Source: a bacterium | GTDB taxonomy: Bacteria > Sysuimicrobiota > Sysuimicrobiia > Sysuimicrobiales > Segetimicrobiaceae | Reading direction: 5' to 3' | NCBI GenBank assembly: GCA_035307765.1 | Contig: DATGHU010000037.1 | Location: 1 to 35,559 of the forward strand | Length of the DNA: 35,559 nt | Shown here: one piece after another, positions 16,828 to 24,706 of the stretch | Layout of the letters: each line of letters opens with the position of its first letter | Numbering within the stretch: the first letter of the stretch is position 1 | Notes under the pieces: generated by a model | Told to the model about the DNA's origin: nothing | The model's input: only the letters and a program-made list of their open reading frames with translations | Databases searched by the model: none | Position numbers and translations under genes: made by a program

Positions 16828-18066
16828 CTAGGCCCCCGGCGCGGCCCGGACCGCGACGACGCAGTTTTGCCCGCCGAACCCGAACGCGTTCGCCAGCGCG
16901 AGGCGGATCCGGGCCGATCGCGCCTGGCGGGGGACGTAGTCGAGATCGCAGACGGGATCGGGGGTCTCGAGGTTGATCGTCGGCGGGATCCGCCCGTCGC
17001 GGATCGCCAGCACCCCGACCAGAACCGCGAGCGCCCCCGCGGCTCCGATCAGGTGGCCGACCATGCTCTTCGGCGCGCTGACCGGTACCGTGCGGGCCCG
17101 CTCGCCGAGCGCGTGCTTGATGGCGCGCGTTTCCGATACATCGTTCAACGGCGTGCCCGTGCCGTGAGCGACGACCAGGTCCACCTCGGCCGGTCCCGCG
17201 CCGGCGCTCGTCAGCGCCAGGCGCATCGCCGCCGCCGCGCTCTCGCCTTCGGGCTGCGGGGCGGTCTCGTGGTACGCGTCGCTCGTCATTCCCGCCCCGG
17301 CGAGTTCCGCGTAGATGTGGGCTTCGCGACCGCGGGCGATCTCTTCGCGCTCTACGACAAAGACGACCGCCCCCTCGCCGTACACGAAGCCGTCGCGATC
17401 GCGATCGAACGGGCGGCTGGCGCGTTCCGGCGCGTCGTTTCGCGTGCTGAGGGCCTTCAGGGCGCAGAGCGCGGCCCAGACGGTGGGGGTGAGGCCGGCT
17501 TCGGTGCCCCCGGCGAGGACGTAGTCGGCCTCGCCCGCCTGAATCCACCGGCGGGCCTCGGCGAGCGCGATCGTGCCGCTGGCGCAGGCACCGACAGAGG
17601 TGTTCGAGGGCCCGCGGAGTCCGAAGTGGATGCTCACCGCGGAGGCGGCCATGTTGGCGATCAGCATCGGCAACAGGAAGGGCGTGACCCGCGTGGGGTG
17701 TTCGGCGAGGCGCGGCGCCTCGGCGTCGATGACGTCGATCCCCCCGAGCGCGGTGGCGATCGTCACCCCGAACCGATCGTGGATCGGGGGCACCGGGAGG
17801 AGCCGCGCGTCCTGCAGGGCCTCGTGCGCCGCCGCGATCGCCAGCTGGGCGAACCTGGCGGTCCGTCGTGCGCGCTTGCGGGTCATCACCGCGAGGGGAT
17901 CGAACCCTTGGACGTCCGCGGCGATCCGGACGGGGTACCCCGACGCGTCAAACCGCGTGAGCGGCCGGACCCCGCTGCGCCCCGCAAGCAGGCCGTCCCA
18001 GGTCGCCGGGGCCGATAGGCCGGCGGGGGTCACCGCTCCAATCCCTGTGATGACGGCTCGTGCCAC
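16828..18066 (-). CDS. fabF: beta-ketoacyl-ACP synthase II (FabF-like)
   Basis: 412 aa from GTG 18066. Claisen condensation of malonyl-ACP with acyl-ACP. Active site complete: C161 in VGACASGT, the first histidine in AHGTGTPLND, lysine and second histidine in APKSMVGHLIGAAGA. The C-terminal GFGGQNCVV is typical of KAS II. GTG 18066 follows GGGAGG by four bases and opens ARAVITGIGAVTP; an in-frame GTG at 18102 would add 12 residues without a ribosome site. First gene of the leftward cluster and divergent from purD. A role in ordinary elongation or in a dedicated acyl product are both possible. Confidence 0.93.
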   Translation of the reverse strand: MARAVITGIGAVTPAGLSAPATWDGLLAGRSGVRPLTRFDASGYPVRIAADVQGFDPLAVMTRKRARRTARFAQLAIAAAHEALQDARLLPVPPIHDRFGVTIATALGGIDVIDAEAPRLAEHPTRVTPFLLPMLIANMAASAVSIHFGLRGPSNTSVGACASGTIALAEARRWIQAGEADYVLAGGTEAGLTPTVWAALCALKALSTRNDAPERASRPFDRDRDGFVYGEGAVVFVVEREEIARGREAHIYAELAGAGMTSDAYHETAPQPEGESAAAAMRLALTSAGAGPAEVDLVVAHGTGTPLNDVSETRAIKHALGERARTVPVSAPKSMVGHLIGAAGALAVLVGVLAIRDGRIPPTINLETPDPVCDLDYVPRQARSARIRLALANAFGFGGQNCVVAVRAAPGA

Positions 18067-18155
18067 GACACCTCCCGCGGTCTGCCCGAGACTTTTCGCC
18101 ACGGGCGGAGCGTTTCCTACGACATTTCCCCGCAGTTTCGGCCTCGGGGACGCGT

Positions 18156-18168
18156 AAAACCGAACATT
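18156..18168 (+). promoter_or_regulatory. PurBox-like element 1
   Basis: The 13 bases match the Bacillus PurR PurBox consensus AWWWCCGAACWWT at every position. The element lies 10 bases upstream of the purD -35, between the divergent fabF and purD genes. The consensus is recalled knowledge; binding is inferred. Confidence 0.65.
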
Positions 18169-18178
18169 CTTGTCCCTC

Positions 18179-18207
18179 TTGGCAATTTCTTTCGCCTATG
18201 ATATAGT
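18179..18207 (+). promoter_or_regulatory. promoter of the purine operon
   Basis: -35 TTGGCA (18179-18184), 17-base spacer, -10 TATAGT (18202-18207): five of six matches in each box and ideal spacing for the main sigma factor. Transcription should start near 18214, leaving a leader of about 79 bases before purD. Confidence 0.8.
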
Positions 18208-18249
18208 GATTTCGCACTTCATCGTTCTTTTCAACGCAGCAGAAGTCGA

Positions 18250-18262
18250 AAAACCGAACGAT
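18250..18262 (+). promoter_or_regulatory. PurBox-like element 2
   Basis: Shares the 10-mer AAAACCGAAC with element 1 in the same orientation and matches the PurBox consensus in 12 of 13 positions. It lies about 36 bases downstream of the expected transcription start, in the purD leader. The two elements are 94 bp apart start to start, close to nine helical turns. Confidence 0.6.
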
Positions 18263-18292
18263 CGACGAGCCCCACCACGACGTGGAGCGTCC

Positions 18293-19606
18293 ATGAGAGT
18301 CCTTGTGGTCGGCGCGGGCGGGCGCGAGCACGCCCTGGTGTGGAAACTCCGCCAGGAGCACGGCGTATCCGTATTCTGCGCGCCGGGCAATCCGGGAATC
18401 GCCGAGATCGCAACCTGCCTGCCGCATCCTCCGCACGATCTCGACGCGCTCGCCGCGAGCGCCGAACATCACGCGATCGACCTGACCGTGGTGGGACCCG
18501 AGGCGCCGCTTGCGAGCGGACTGGTCGACGTGTTCGCCCGCCGCGGCCTCCCGGTCTTCGGCCCCACCCAGGCCGCCGCCCTTCTCGAATCGAGCAAGGT
18601 GTTCATGAAGATGCTCTGCCGCCGGCACGGCATCCCGACCGCCCCGTTTGCGATCTTCGAGGATCCCGGCGAGGCGATCGCCTCGCTGCGCCGCGCGGGA
18701 CGTCGGTGCGTGATCAAGGTGGACGGGTTGGCCGCCGGCAAAGGCGTGACCGTCGCCGCGACCGCGGAAGAGGCGGTGGCGGCCGTCGAAGCCGCGATGG
18801 TGGCGCGGCGCTTCGGCGAGGCCGGTGCGCGCGTCATCGTCGAGGAGGCGCTGGAAGGGGAAGAGGTGAGCGTGTTTGCGCTGTGCGACGGCGCGGCGCT
18901 CGCGACGCTGTTGCCCGTACAAGACCACAAGCGCCTCGCGGACGGAGACCGCGGTCCCAACACCGGCGGGATGGGGGCCTGCGCGCCGGTGCCGGCGGTG
19001 TCGCCGGCGACCCTCGATCGGATCACCGATGAGGTGCTGGAACCGATCGTGTGGGCGATGGCCCAGGACGGGCGCCCGTACCGCGGGGTGTTGTTTGCCG
19101 GGATCATGCTGACCGCGGACGGTCCCCGCGTGCTCGAGTTCAACGTCCGCTTTGGGGATCCGGAGACACAGGTGCTGCTGCCGCTGCTGGCGGGGGGACT
19201 GATCGACGCGTTCGACGCCGTGCTGGGCGGGCGCCTCGAGCGGTGGACCCCCCGCTGGCGTCCGGAGACCGCGGTATGCGTCGTCCTCGGCGCGGAGGGG
19301 TACCCCGAGCGGCCGGCGACGGGTCACCCGATCGCAGGCCTCCGGGAGGCGGCGGGCATCGACGGCGTGGAACTCTTCCATTCGGGGACGGCCGTCCGCG
19401 ACGGGACGCTGGTGTCGTCCGGCGGGCGGGTGCTCAACGTCGTCGGCGTGGGGGCGGGCGTCGACGAGGCGCGGGCCCGAGCCTACCGCGCCGTCGAGCG
19501 TGTGCGGTACGAGGGCAAGATCTTCCGCCGCGACATCGGAGCGCGCGCGGCGGCCCCGGTTCCCGGGAGGATGAGGAGCGGTGTGGGTTCGGGGGAGGCA
19601 CGATGA
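18293..19606 (+). CDS. purD: phosphoribosylamine-glycine ligase PurD
   Basis: 437 aa ATP-grasp enzyme for step 2 of purine synthesis (PRA + glycine + ATP to GAR). Starts MRVLVVGAGGREHALVWKL; VIKVDGLAAGKGV is the ATP-binding strand-loop, GPNTGGMGA and NVRFGDPETQ are catalytic/ATP-grasp motifs. ATG 18293 has GGAG six bases upstream; longer forms would start within or before the promoter. First gene of the purine operon. Length is normal. purE follows after 13 bases. Confidence 0.97.
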   Translation: MRVLVVGAGGREHALVWKLRQEHGVSVFCAPGNPGIAEIATCLPHPPHDLDALAASAEHHAIDLTVVGPEAPLASGLVDVFARRGLPVFGPTQAAALLESSKVFMKMLCRRHGIPTAPFAIFEDPGEAIASLRRAGRRCVIKVDGLAAGKGVTVAATAEEAVAAVEAAMVARRFGEAGARVIVEEALEGEEVSVFALCDGAALATLLPVQDHKRLADGDRGPNTGGMGACAPVPAVSPATLDRITDEVLEPIVWAMAQDGRPYRGVLFAGIMLTADGPRVLEFNVRFGDPETQVLLPLLAGGLIDAFDAVLGGRLERWTPRWRPETAVCVVLGAEGYPERPATGHPIAGLREAAGIDGVELFHSGTAVRDGTLVSSGGRVLNVVGVGAGVDEARARAYRAVERVRYEGKIFRRDIGARAAAPVPGRMRSGVGSGEAR

Positions 19607-19619
19607 GGAGGATGGATCG

Positions 19620-20171
19620 ATGACCGGTCGGAGCGGCGGCCCGCCGCTGGTGGGGATTCTGATGGGGAGCGACAGCGACCTCGCCACGATGGAGCAGGCG
19701 GCCCGGGTGCTGGAGGAGTTCGGGGTGGGGTACGAGATGACGATCGCGTCCGCCCACCGGTCGCCGGCCCGCGTGGAGCGGTACGCGGCCGAGGCGGAAT
19801 CGCGCGGGCTCCAGGTGCTCATCGCCGGCGCCGGCGCCGCCGCGCACCTTGCCGGCGTGCTGGCCGGGCGGACCGCGCTGCCGATCATCGGCGTGCCGCT
19901 CGCCGGGTCGTCGCTGGGAGGGCTCGATGCCTTGCTCTCGACGGTCCAGATGCCGGGCGGGGTTCCCGTGGCGACGGTCGGGATCGGGGGCGCGCGAAAC
20001 GCCGCACTGCTCGCCGTCCAGATTCTGGGCACGGCCGATCCGGGCCTGCGGGAGCGCTATCGGGCCTACAGGGCGCGGCTGGCGCGCGAGGTGGACGAGA
20101 AGGCGGCCCGGCTCGCCCCCCGGGGGGAGCCGGGGATGGTGCCGCCGACGGCGGGTGGGGAGGCGGGCTGA
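19620..20171 (+). CDS. purE: N5-carboxyaminoimidazole ribonucleotide mutase PurE
   Basis: 183 aa. Interconverts N5-CAIR and CAIR (step 6). MGSDSD (residues 15-20), SAHRSP (H46) and GAGAAAHLAG mark the family, and the VQMPGGVPVATV segment fits class I PurE, which normally needs PurK. No purK is in the operon. ATG 19620 follows GAGGAGGA by six to seven bases. The C-terminus extends about 20 residues beyond usual PurE in a G/P-rich tail. Its stop shares one base with the purA start. Confidence 0.95.
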   Translation: MTGRSGGPPLVGILMGSDSDLATMEQAARVLEEFGVGYEMTIASAHRSPARVERYAAEAESRGLQVLIAGAGAAAHLAGVLAGRTALPIIGVPLAGSSLGGLDALLSTVQMPGGVPVATVGIGGARNAALLAVQILGTADPGLRERYRAYRARLAREVDEKAARLAPRGEPGMVPPTAGGEAG

Positions 20172-21457
20172 TGCCGGTGACCGCGGTCGTCGGCGCGCAG
20201 TGGGGAGACGAGGGGAAGGGGAAGGTCGTCGACACGCTGGCCCGCCATGCCGACGTGGTGATTCGCTACAACGGGGGCAACAACGCCGGGCACACGATCC
20301 AAAACCAGCACGGCACATTCCGGCTGCACCTGCTGCCGTCGGGCATCTTTCACCCGGCCGCCCAGTGCGTGATCGGGCCCGGCGTCGTCGTGAACCCCGA
20401 AGTGTTCCTCGCCGAGGTGGCCGAGGTCGAGCGCGTCGGCATGCCGACGGTGGGGCGCCTCTGGATTTCCGACCGGGCCCACCTGATCTTCCCGCACCAC
20501 ATCCTCGTCGACGAGCTCGAGGAAACGGCGCGCGGCGGGAGGCCGCACGGGACGACCAAGCAGGGGATCTGGCCGGTCTACAGCGACAAGGCCGGCCGGA
20601 TCGGGATCCGCATGGGGGATCTTCTCGAGGAGGGCCATCTCGTCGAGCAGCTCCGGTTTCTGGCGGAGCGCAAGAGCGCCGTGCTGCAGGGGGTGTACCA
20701 CCACGAGGCGGTGGAGCCGGCATCGCTGCTCGCGGCGTGCCGACGGTGGGCCGATCGCCTCGGCCCGTACATTGCCGACACCCACCCCCTCGTCCAGGAG
20801 GCACTGCGGGCGGATCGCGCCGTGCTGCTGGAGGGGCAGCTGGGCGTGATGCGCGATCTGGACTGGGGGCTCTACCCGTTCGTGACCTCGTCCACCACCC
20901 TCCCCGGGGGGGCCAGCGCGGGGGCGGGCATTCCGCCGTATCGGATCACGCGGGTGCTCGGGGTGGCGAAAGCGTACACGACCGCGGTCGGGTCGGGCCC
21001 GATGCCGACCGAGTTGGAAGACGCGGTCGGCGACCGCATCCGCGACGTCGGGCAGGAGTTTGGCGCCACGACCCACCGGCCGCGCCGCTGCGGCTGGTTT
21101 GACGGGGTCGCGGCGCGCTTCGCGGCGGAGATCGCGGGGTTCACGCACCTCGCGGTGATGAAGGTCGACGTCTTCGACGCGTTCGAGACGATCCGGATCG
21201 CCGTCGCCTACCGGCTCGACGGCCGGACCCTGCAGACCGTGCCGCACACCGCGGCGATGGCGCGGGTCGAGCCCGTCTACGAGGAGCTCGCCGGGTGGCG
21301 CTGTCCCACCAACGGCGCGCGGCATCTCACCGACCTGCCGGTCGAGGCGCGGGGATTCCTGCGGCGGATCGAAGAGATCGTCGGCGTCCCGATCGTGCTG
21401 GTGGGGGTGGGGCCGGAGCGGCAGGACATCATCTACTGTCAGGAGGGGTGGGCGTGA
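20171..21457 (+). CDS. purA: adenylosuccinate synthetase PurA
   Basis: 428 aa. GTP-dependent conversion of IMP and aspartate to adenylosuccinate, the first AMP-specific step. GAQWGDEGKGKVVD (residues 8-21) is the P-loop and catalytic aspartate; NGGNNAGHTI follows. The switch-loop and C-terminal segments RRCGWFDGV are also present. Start ATG 20171 overlaps the purE stop by one base (TGATG). Placement of purA inside the de novo operon, next to purB, puts AMP formation under the same control. Confidence 0.97.
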   Translation: MPVTAVVGAQWGDEGKGKVVDTLARHADVVIRYNGGNNAGHTIQNQHGTFRLHLLPSGIFHPAAQCVIGPGVVVNPEVFLAEVAEVERVGMPTVGRLWISDRAHLIFPHHILVDELEETARGGRPHGTTKQGIWPVYSDKAGRIGIRMGDLLEEGHLVEQLRFLAERKSAVLQGVYHHEAVEPASLLAACRRWADRLGPYIADTHPLVQEALRADRAVLLEGQLGVMRDLDWGLYPFVTSSTTLPGGASAGAGIPPYRITRVLGVAKAYTTAVGSGPMPTELEDAVGDRIRDVGQEFGATTHRPRRCGWFDGVAARFAAEIAGFTHLAVMKVDVFDAFETIRIAVAYRLDGRTLQTVPHTAAMARVEPVYEELAGWRCPTNGARHLTDLPVEARGFLRRIEEIVGVPIVLVGVGPERQDIIYCQEGWA

Positions 21458-22800
21458 TCCCCCGGTACACCTCGCGCGAGATGGCCGCGCTGTGGAGCCC
21501 GGAGACCAAGTTCGACACCTGGCTGGAGATCGAACTGCTCGTCGCCGACGCGCAATCTCGCCTCGGGATGGTCCCCCCGGCCGCGGCGAGGCGCCTGCGG
21601 GAGCGGGCGCGGGTGACCAGCGTCGCGCGGATCGACGAGCTGGAGGAGCGGGAGACCCGGCACGACGTCGTGGCGTTCCTGCGGGTGGTCGGGGAGACGG
21701 TCGGCGACGACGCGCGCTACCTGCACCACGGTCTCGGGTCCTCGGATGTCGTCGACACGGCGCAGTCGGTACTGATGGTCCGGGCGGCCGACCTGATCGC
21801 GGCCTCGCTGGGGCGGCTGCACCGCGCCCTCGGCGGGCTGGCCAACCGGCACCGGTACACGGTGATGGCCGGGCGGACCCACGGCGTCCAGGCCGAACCG
21901 ATCACCTTCGGGCTCAAGGTGGCGCTGTGGTACGCGGAGGTGGGGCGGGGGCTCGACCGCGTCCGGCGCGCCCGCGAGGTGATCGCCGTGGGGAAGATCT
22001 CCGGCGAAGTCGGCACGTTCGCGCACAACCCCCCCGAGGTCGAGGCCGACGTGTGCGCCGCGCTCGGCCTCCGGCCGGCGCCGGCGTCTTCGCAGGTCCT
22101 GCAGCGCGACCGACACGCCGAGTATCTGAGCCATCTGGCGGTCGTCGCCGGGACGCTCGAGAAGATCGCCACGGAGATCCGCACGCTGCAGCGCACCGAG
22201 CTCCGCGAGGCGGAGGAGCCGTTCCGGGAGGGACAGACCGGGTCGTCGGCGATGCCGCACAAGCGCAACCCGATCATCTGCGAGCGCATCGCCGGGCTGG
22301 CCCGGGTGATCCGGGCGAACGCCGCGGCGTCGCTGGAAGACATCGCCCTGTGGGGGGAGCGCGACATCACGCACTCCTCCGTCGAGCGCGTGATCGTCCC
22401 GGACGCGACGTCCCTGCTCGACTACATGGCCCGCAAACTCGGCGACGTGATCGAAGGGCTGCGCGTGTACCCCGAGCGCATGCGCGAGAATCTCGACCGC
22501 ACCGGCGGCCTGGTGTTCTCTCATCGGGTGCTGCTCGCGCTGATCGACCGCGGGATGTCGCGCCAGGACGCGTACGGGATCGTGCAGTCCGCGGCGATGC
22601 GGGCGTGGGAGGGCGGGGCGCGGTTCCGCGACCTCATCCGCGAGGCGGGAGTGCTCCCGGAAGCGGAGCTCGCGGCGTGCTTCGACGCCTCGCACGCGCT
22701 GCGCCACATCGATGCGATCTTCGCCCGGGTCGGGCTTGGCGAGCGCCCGGCGGCCCAGGCTGCGGCGCAGGGCGACAAAGGAGGCAAGGCGGATGCGTGA
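21454..22800 (+). CDS. purB: adenylosuccinate lyase PurB
   Basis: 448 aa, fumarase/aspartase superfamily. Acts twice: SAICAR to AICAR (step 8) and adenylosuccinate to AMP. The lyase signature GSSAMPHKRNP lies around residue 265-275, and TRHDVVAFL plus the HHGLGSSDVVDT loop are typical. GTG start at 21454 overlaps the purA stop (GTGA), with AGGAGG seven bases upstream. It overlaps purC by eight bases. Confidence 0.97.
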   Translation: MIPRYTSREMAALWSPETKFDTWLEIELLVADAQSRLGMVPPAAARRLRERARVTSVARIDELEERETRHDVVAFLRVVGETVGDDARYLHHGLGSSDVVDTAQSVLMVRAADLIAASLGRLHRALGGLANRHRYTVMAGRTHGVQAEPITFGLKVALWYAEVGRGLDRVRRAREVIAVGKISGEVGTFAHNPPEVEADVCAALGLRPAPASSQVLQRDRHAEYLSHLAVVAGTLEKIATEIRTLQRTELREAEEPFREGQTGSSAMPHKRNPIICERIAGLARVIRANAAASLEDIALWGERDITHSSVERVIVPDATSLLDYMARKLGDVIEGLRVYPERMRENLDRTGGLVFSHRVLLALIDRGMSRQDAYGIVQSAAMRAWEGGARFRDLIREAGVLPEAELAACFDASHALRHIDAIFARVGLGERPAAQAAAQGDKGGKADA

Positions 22801-23713
22801 GATGGCGGTGGACGGACAACCCCGTCCGGCGGTGATGGAAACGGATTTGGCCCTGCCGCTGTTTTCGCGCGGCAAGGTCCGCGACATCTACGACCTGGAC
22901 GACCGGCTGCTCATCGTGGCCACCGATCGCCTCTCCGCGTTCGACGTCGTGCTGCCGACCGGGATTCCGGACCGGGGGCGGGTGCTGACGGGGCTCTCCG
23001 CGAGCTGGTTTCGGCGGCTGGGCCAGATCGTCCCGACCCATTTTCTCTCCGTCGATCCGGCGGCGTTCCCGGAGTCCCTGGGGGCGCAGCGCCGGGCGCT
23101 GGCCGGCCGGTCGATGCTCGTCCGCAAGCTCAGGCGGATCGACATCGAGTGCGTGGTGCGCGGCTATCTCGCCGGGTCGGCGTGGAAAGAGTACGAGGCG
23201 ACCGGGAAGGTGGGCGGGGTCGCGCTGCCGGCCGGGCTGCGGATGGGGAGCCGGCTCCCGGATCCGATCTTCACCCCCGCCACGAAAGCCGCCTCCGGGC
23301 ACGACGAGAACATCACCGTCGAGGCGATGGCGCGGGCCGTCGGGGTCGAGCTGACGCGGAGGCTCGAGAAGGCGAGCCTGGCCGTCTACCGTCAGGGGGC
23401 CGCGGTCGCCGAGCGGTGCGGCCTGATGCTGGTGGATACAAAGTTCGAGTTCGGCGTGGACGGCGAGGCGATCGTCCTGATCGACGAGGTGCTCACCCCC
23501 GACTCCTCGCGGTTCTGGGACGCCGCGGCCTACGCCGCCACCGGGTCGACGGAGAGCTACGACAAACAGATCGTGCGCGATCACCTGGAGCGGGTGGGCT
23601 GGAACAAGCGCCCCCCCGCCCCCGCGCTGCCCCCGGAGGTGGTCGCCGCCACCAGGGCGCGGTACCTTGAGGCGTACCGCCGGCTGACCGGCGAGCCGCT
23701 GGCGGAGGGGTGA
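22793..23713 (+). CDS. purC: SAICAR synthetase PurC (long form)
   Basis: 306 aa. ATP-dependent joining of CAIR with aspartate (step 7). FSRGKVRDIYDL, IECVVRGYLAGSAWKEY, GLMLVDTKFEFG and LIDEVLTPDSSRFW are diagnostic. The protein is nearer in length to the yeast Ade1 form (306 aa) than to the short ~240 aa PurC of E. coli and Bacillus. ATG 22793 has AAAGGAGG eight bases upstream and lies inside the purB end; ATG 22802 is an alternative. The purC stop is followed closely by purS. Confidence 0.96.
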   Translation: MREMAVDGQPRPAVMETDLALPLFSRGKVRDIYDLDDRLLIVATDRLSAFDVVLPTGIPDRGRVLTGLSASWFRRLGQIVPTHFLSVDPAAFPESLGAQRRALAGRSMLVRKLRRIDIECVVRGYLAGSAWKEYEATGKVGGVALPAGLRMGSRLPDPIFTPATKAASGHDENITVEAMARAVGVELTRRLEKASLAVYRQGAAVAERCGLMLVDTKFEFGVDGEAIVLIDEVLTPDSSRFWDAAAYAATGSTESYDKQIVRDHLERVGWNKRPPAPALPPEVVAATRARYLEAYRRLTGEPLAEG

Positions 23714-23718
23714 GCGAG

Positions 23719-23970
23719 ATGGGCACCGGACGGCCGAAAACGGTTCGCGTCGTGGTGACGCTCAAGCCCGGCGTCCTCGACGCCCCCGGGCAGGCGATCC
23801 GCCAGGGCCTCGACGCCCTGGGTCACGGGGGCGTCCGCGGCGTGCGCGCTGGGAAATACTTCGAGCTCGAGGTCACCGACGAGGGCCAGGTCGAGGAGCG
23901 GGTGCGGAAGATGTGCGAGGGCTTCCTCGCCAACACGTTGATCGAAGAATACCGCTACGACATCGTCTGA
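23719..23970 (+). CDS. purS: FGAM synthetase subunit PurS
   Basis: 83 aa from ATG 23719. Small structural subunit that joins PurL and PurQ and helps channel ammonia. VRVVVTLKPGVLDAPGQAI and GKYFELEV, ending EEYRYDIV, match the family. ATG 23719 has GGAGGGG eight bases upstream. A GTG at 23710 overlapping the purC stop as GTGA is the alternative (86 aa), but the ribosome site would then abut the start codon. Confidence 0.95.
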   Translation: MGTGRPKTVRVVVTLKPGVLDAPGQAIRQGLDALGHGGVRGVRAGKYFELEVTDEGQVEERVRKMCEGFLANTLIEEYRYDIV

Positions 23971-23981
23971 GGGAGGACCAC

Positions 23982-24704
23982 GTGGACGTCGGGATCATCG
24001 TGTTCCCCGGAAGCAACTGTGACGCGGACACCTTCCACGCCGTGGGCGAGCTGCTCGGGCACCGGGCGCGCTACGTCTGGCACGAGGAACAGACCCTCGA
24101 CGGGTTCGACGCCGTGATCCTCCCCGGCGGGTTCGCGCACGGGGACTACCTGCGGGCGGGAGCGATCGCCGCCACCTCGCCGGTGGTTCGGGCGCTGCGG
24201 ACCTACGCCGGAGCGGGGGGAGTGATCCTGGGCATCTGCAACGGCTTCCAGGTGCTGCTCGAGGCCGGCCTGCTGCCCGGGGCGATGCGCCCCAACGCCT
24301 GCGGACAGTTTCGGTGCGAGTTCGTCCACGTCCGCGTCGAGCGGGCGGACACCCCCCTCACCTGCGCGATGACCCCCGGCCAGGTCCTCCGCCTGCCGAT
24401 CGCGCACGCGGAGGGCAACTACTACGTCGACCCCCCGACGGCCGCGGTCCTGCGCCGCTACCGGCAGGTGGTCTTTCGGTACTGCGATCCCGCGGGGGCG
24501 GTGACGGCGGAGGCGAACCCCAACGGCTCCTGCGATTCGATCGCCGGGATCGTCAGCGAGCGCGGCACCGTGACCGCGTTGATGCCCCACCCGGAACGGG
24601 CGAGCGAGGGCCTGCTGGGGAGCGACGACGGCCGGCTGGTCTTCGATTCGCTCGACCGCTGGGTCGCCGCCCGGCGGGGGACGATCGGCGCGGGGGCGCG
24701 GTGA
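23982..24704 (+). CDS. purQ: FGAM synthetase glutaminase subunit PurQ
   Basis: 240 aa class I glutamine amidotransferase. The nucleophile is C86 in GICNGFQ; H203 and E205 in PHPER complete the triad. ILPGGFAHGDYLRAG is a PurQ signature. It supplies ammonia to PurL. GTG start at 23982 with GGGAGG (23971-23976) five bases upstream, giving DVGIIVFPGSNCD. The gap to purS is 11 bases. Confidence 0.96.
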   Translation: MDVGIIVFPGSNCDADTFHAVGELLGHRARYVWHEEQTLDGFDAVILPGGFAHGDYLRAGAIAATSPVVRALRTYAGAGGVILGICNGFQVLLEAGLLPGAMRPNACGQFRCEFVHVRVERADTPLTCAMTPGQVLRLPIAHAEGNYYVDPPTAAVLRRYRQVVFRYCDPAGAVTAEANPNGSCDSIAGIVSERGTVTALMPHPERASEGLLGSDDGRLVFDSLDRWVAARRGTIGAGAR

Positions 24705-24706
24705 CC

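Noticed and set aside
18208-18292. Purine riboswitch in the purD leader
   Set aside because: The leader is only about 80 bases, and I find neither the conserved purine aptamer core nor a terminator hairpin. PurBox-like repeats explain the control better.
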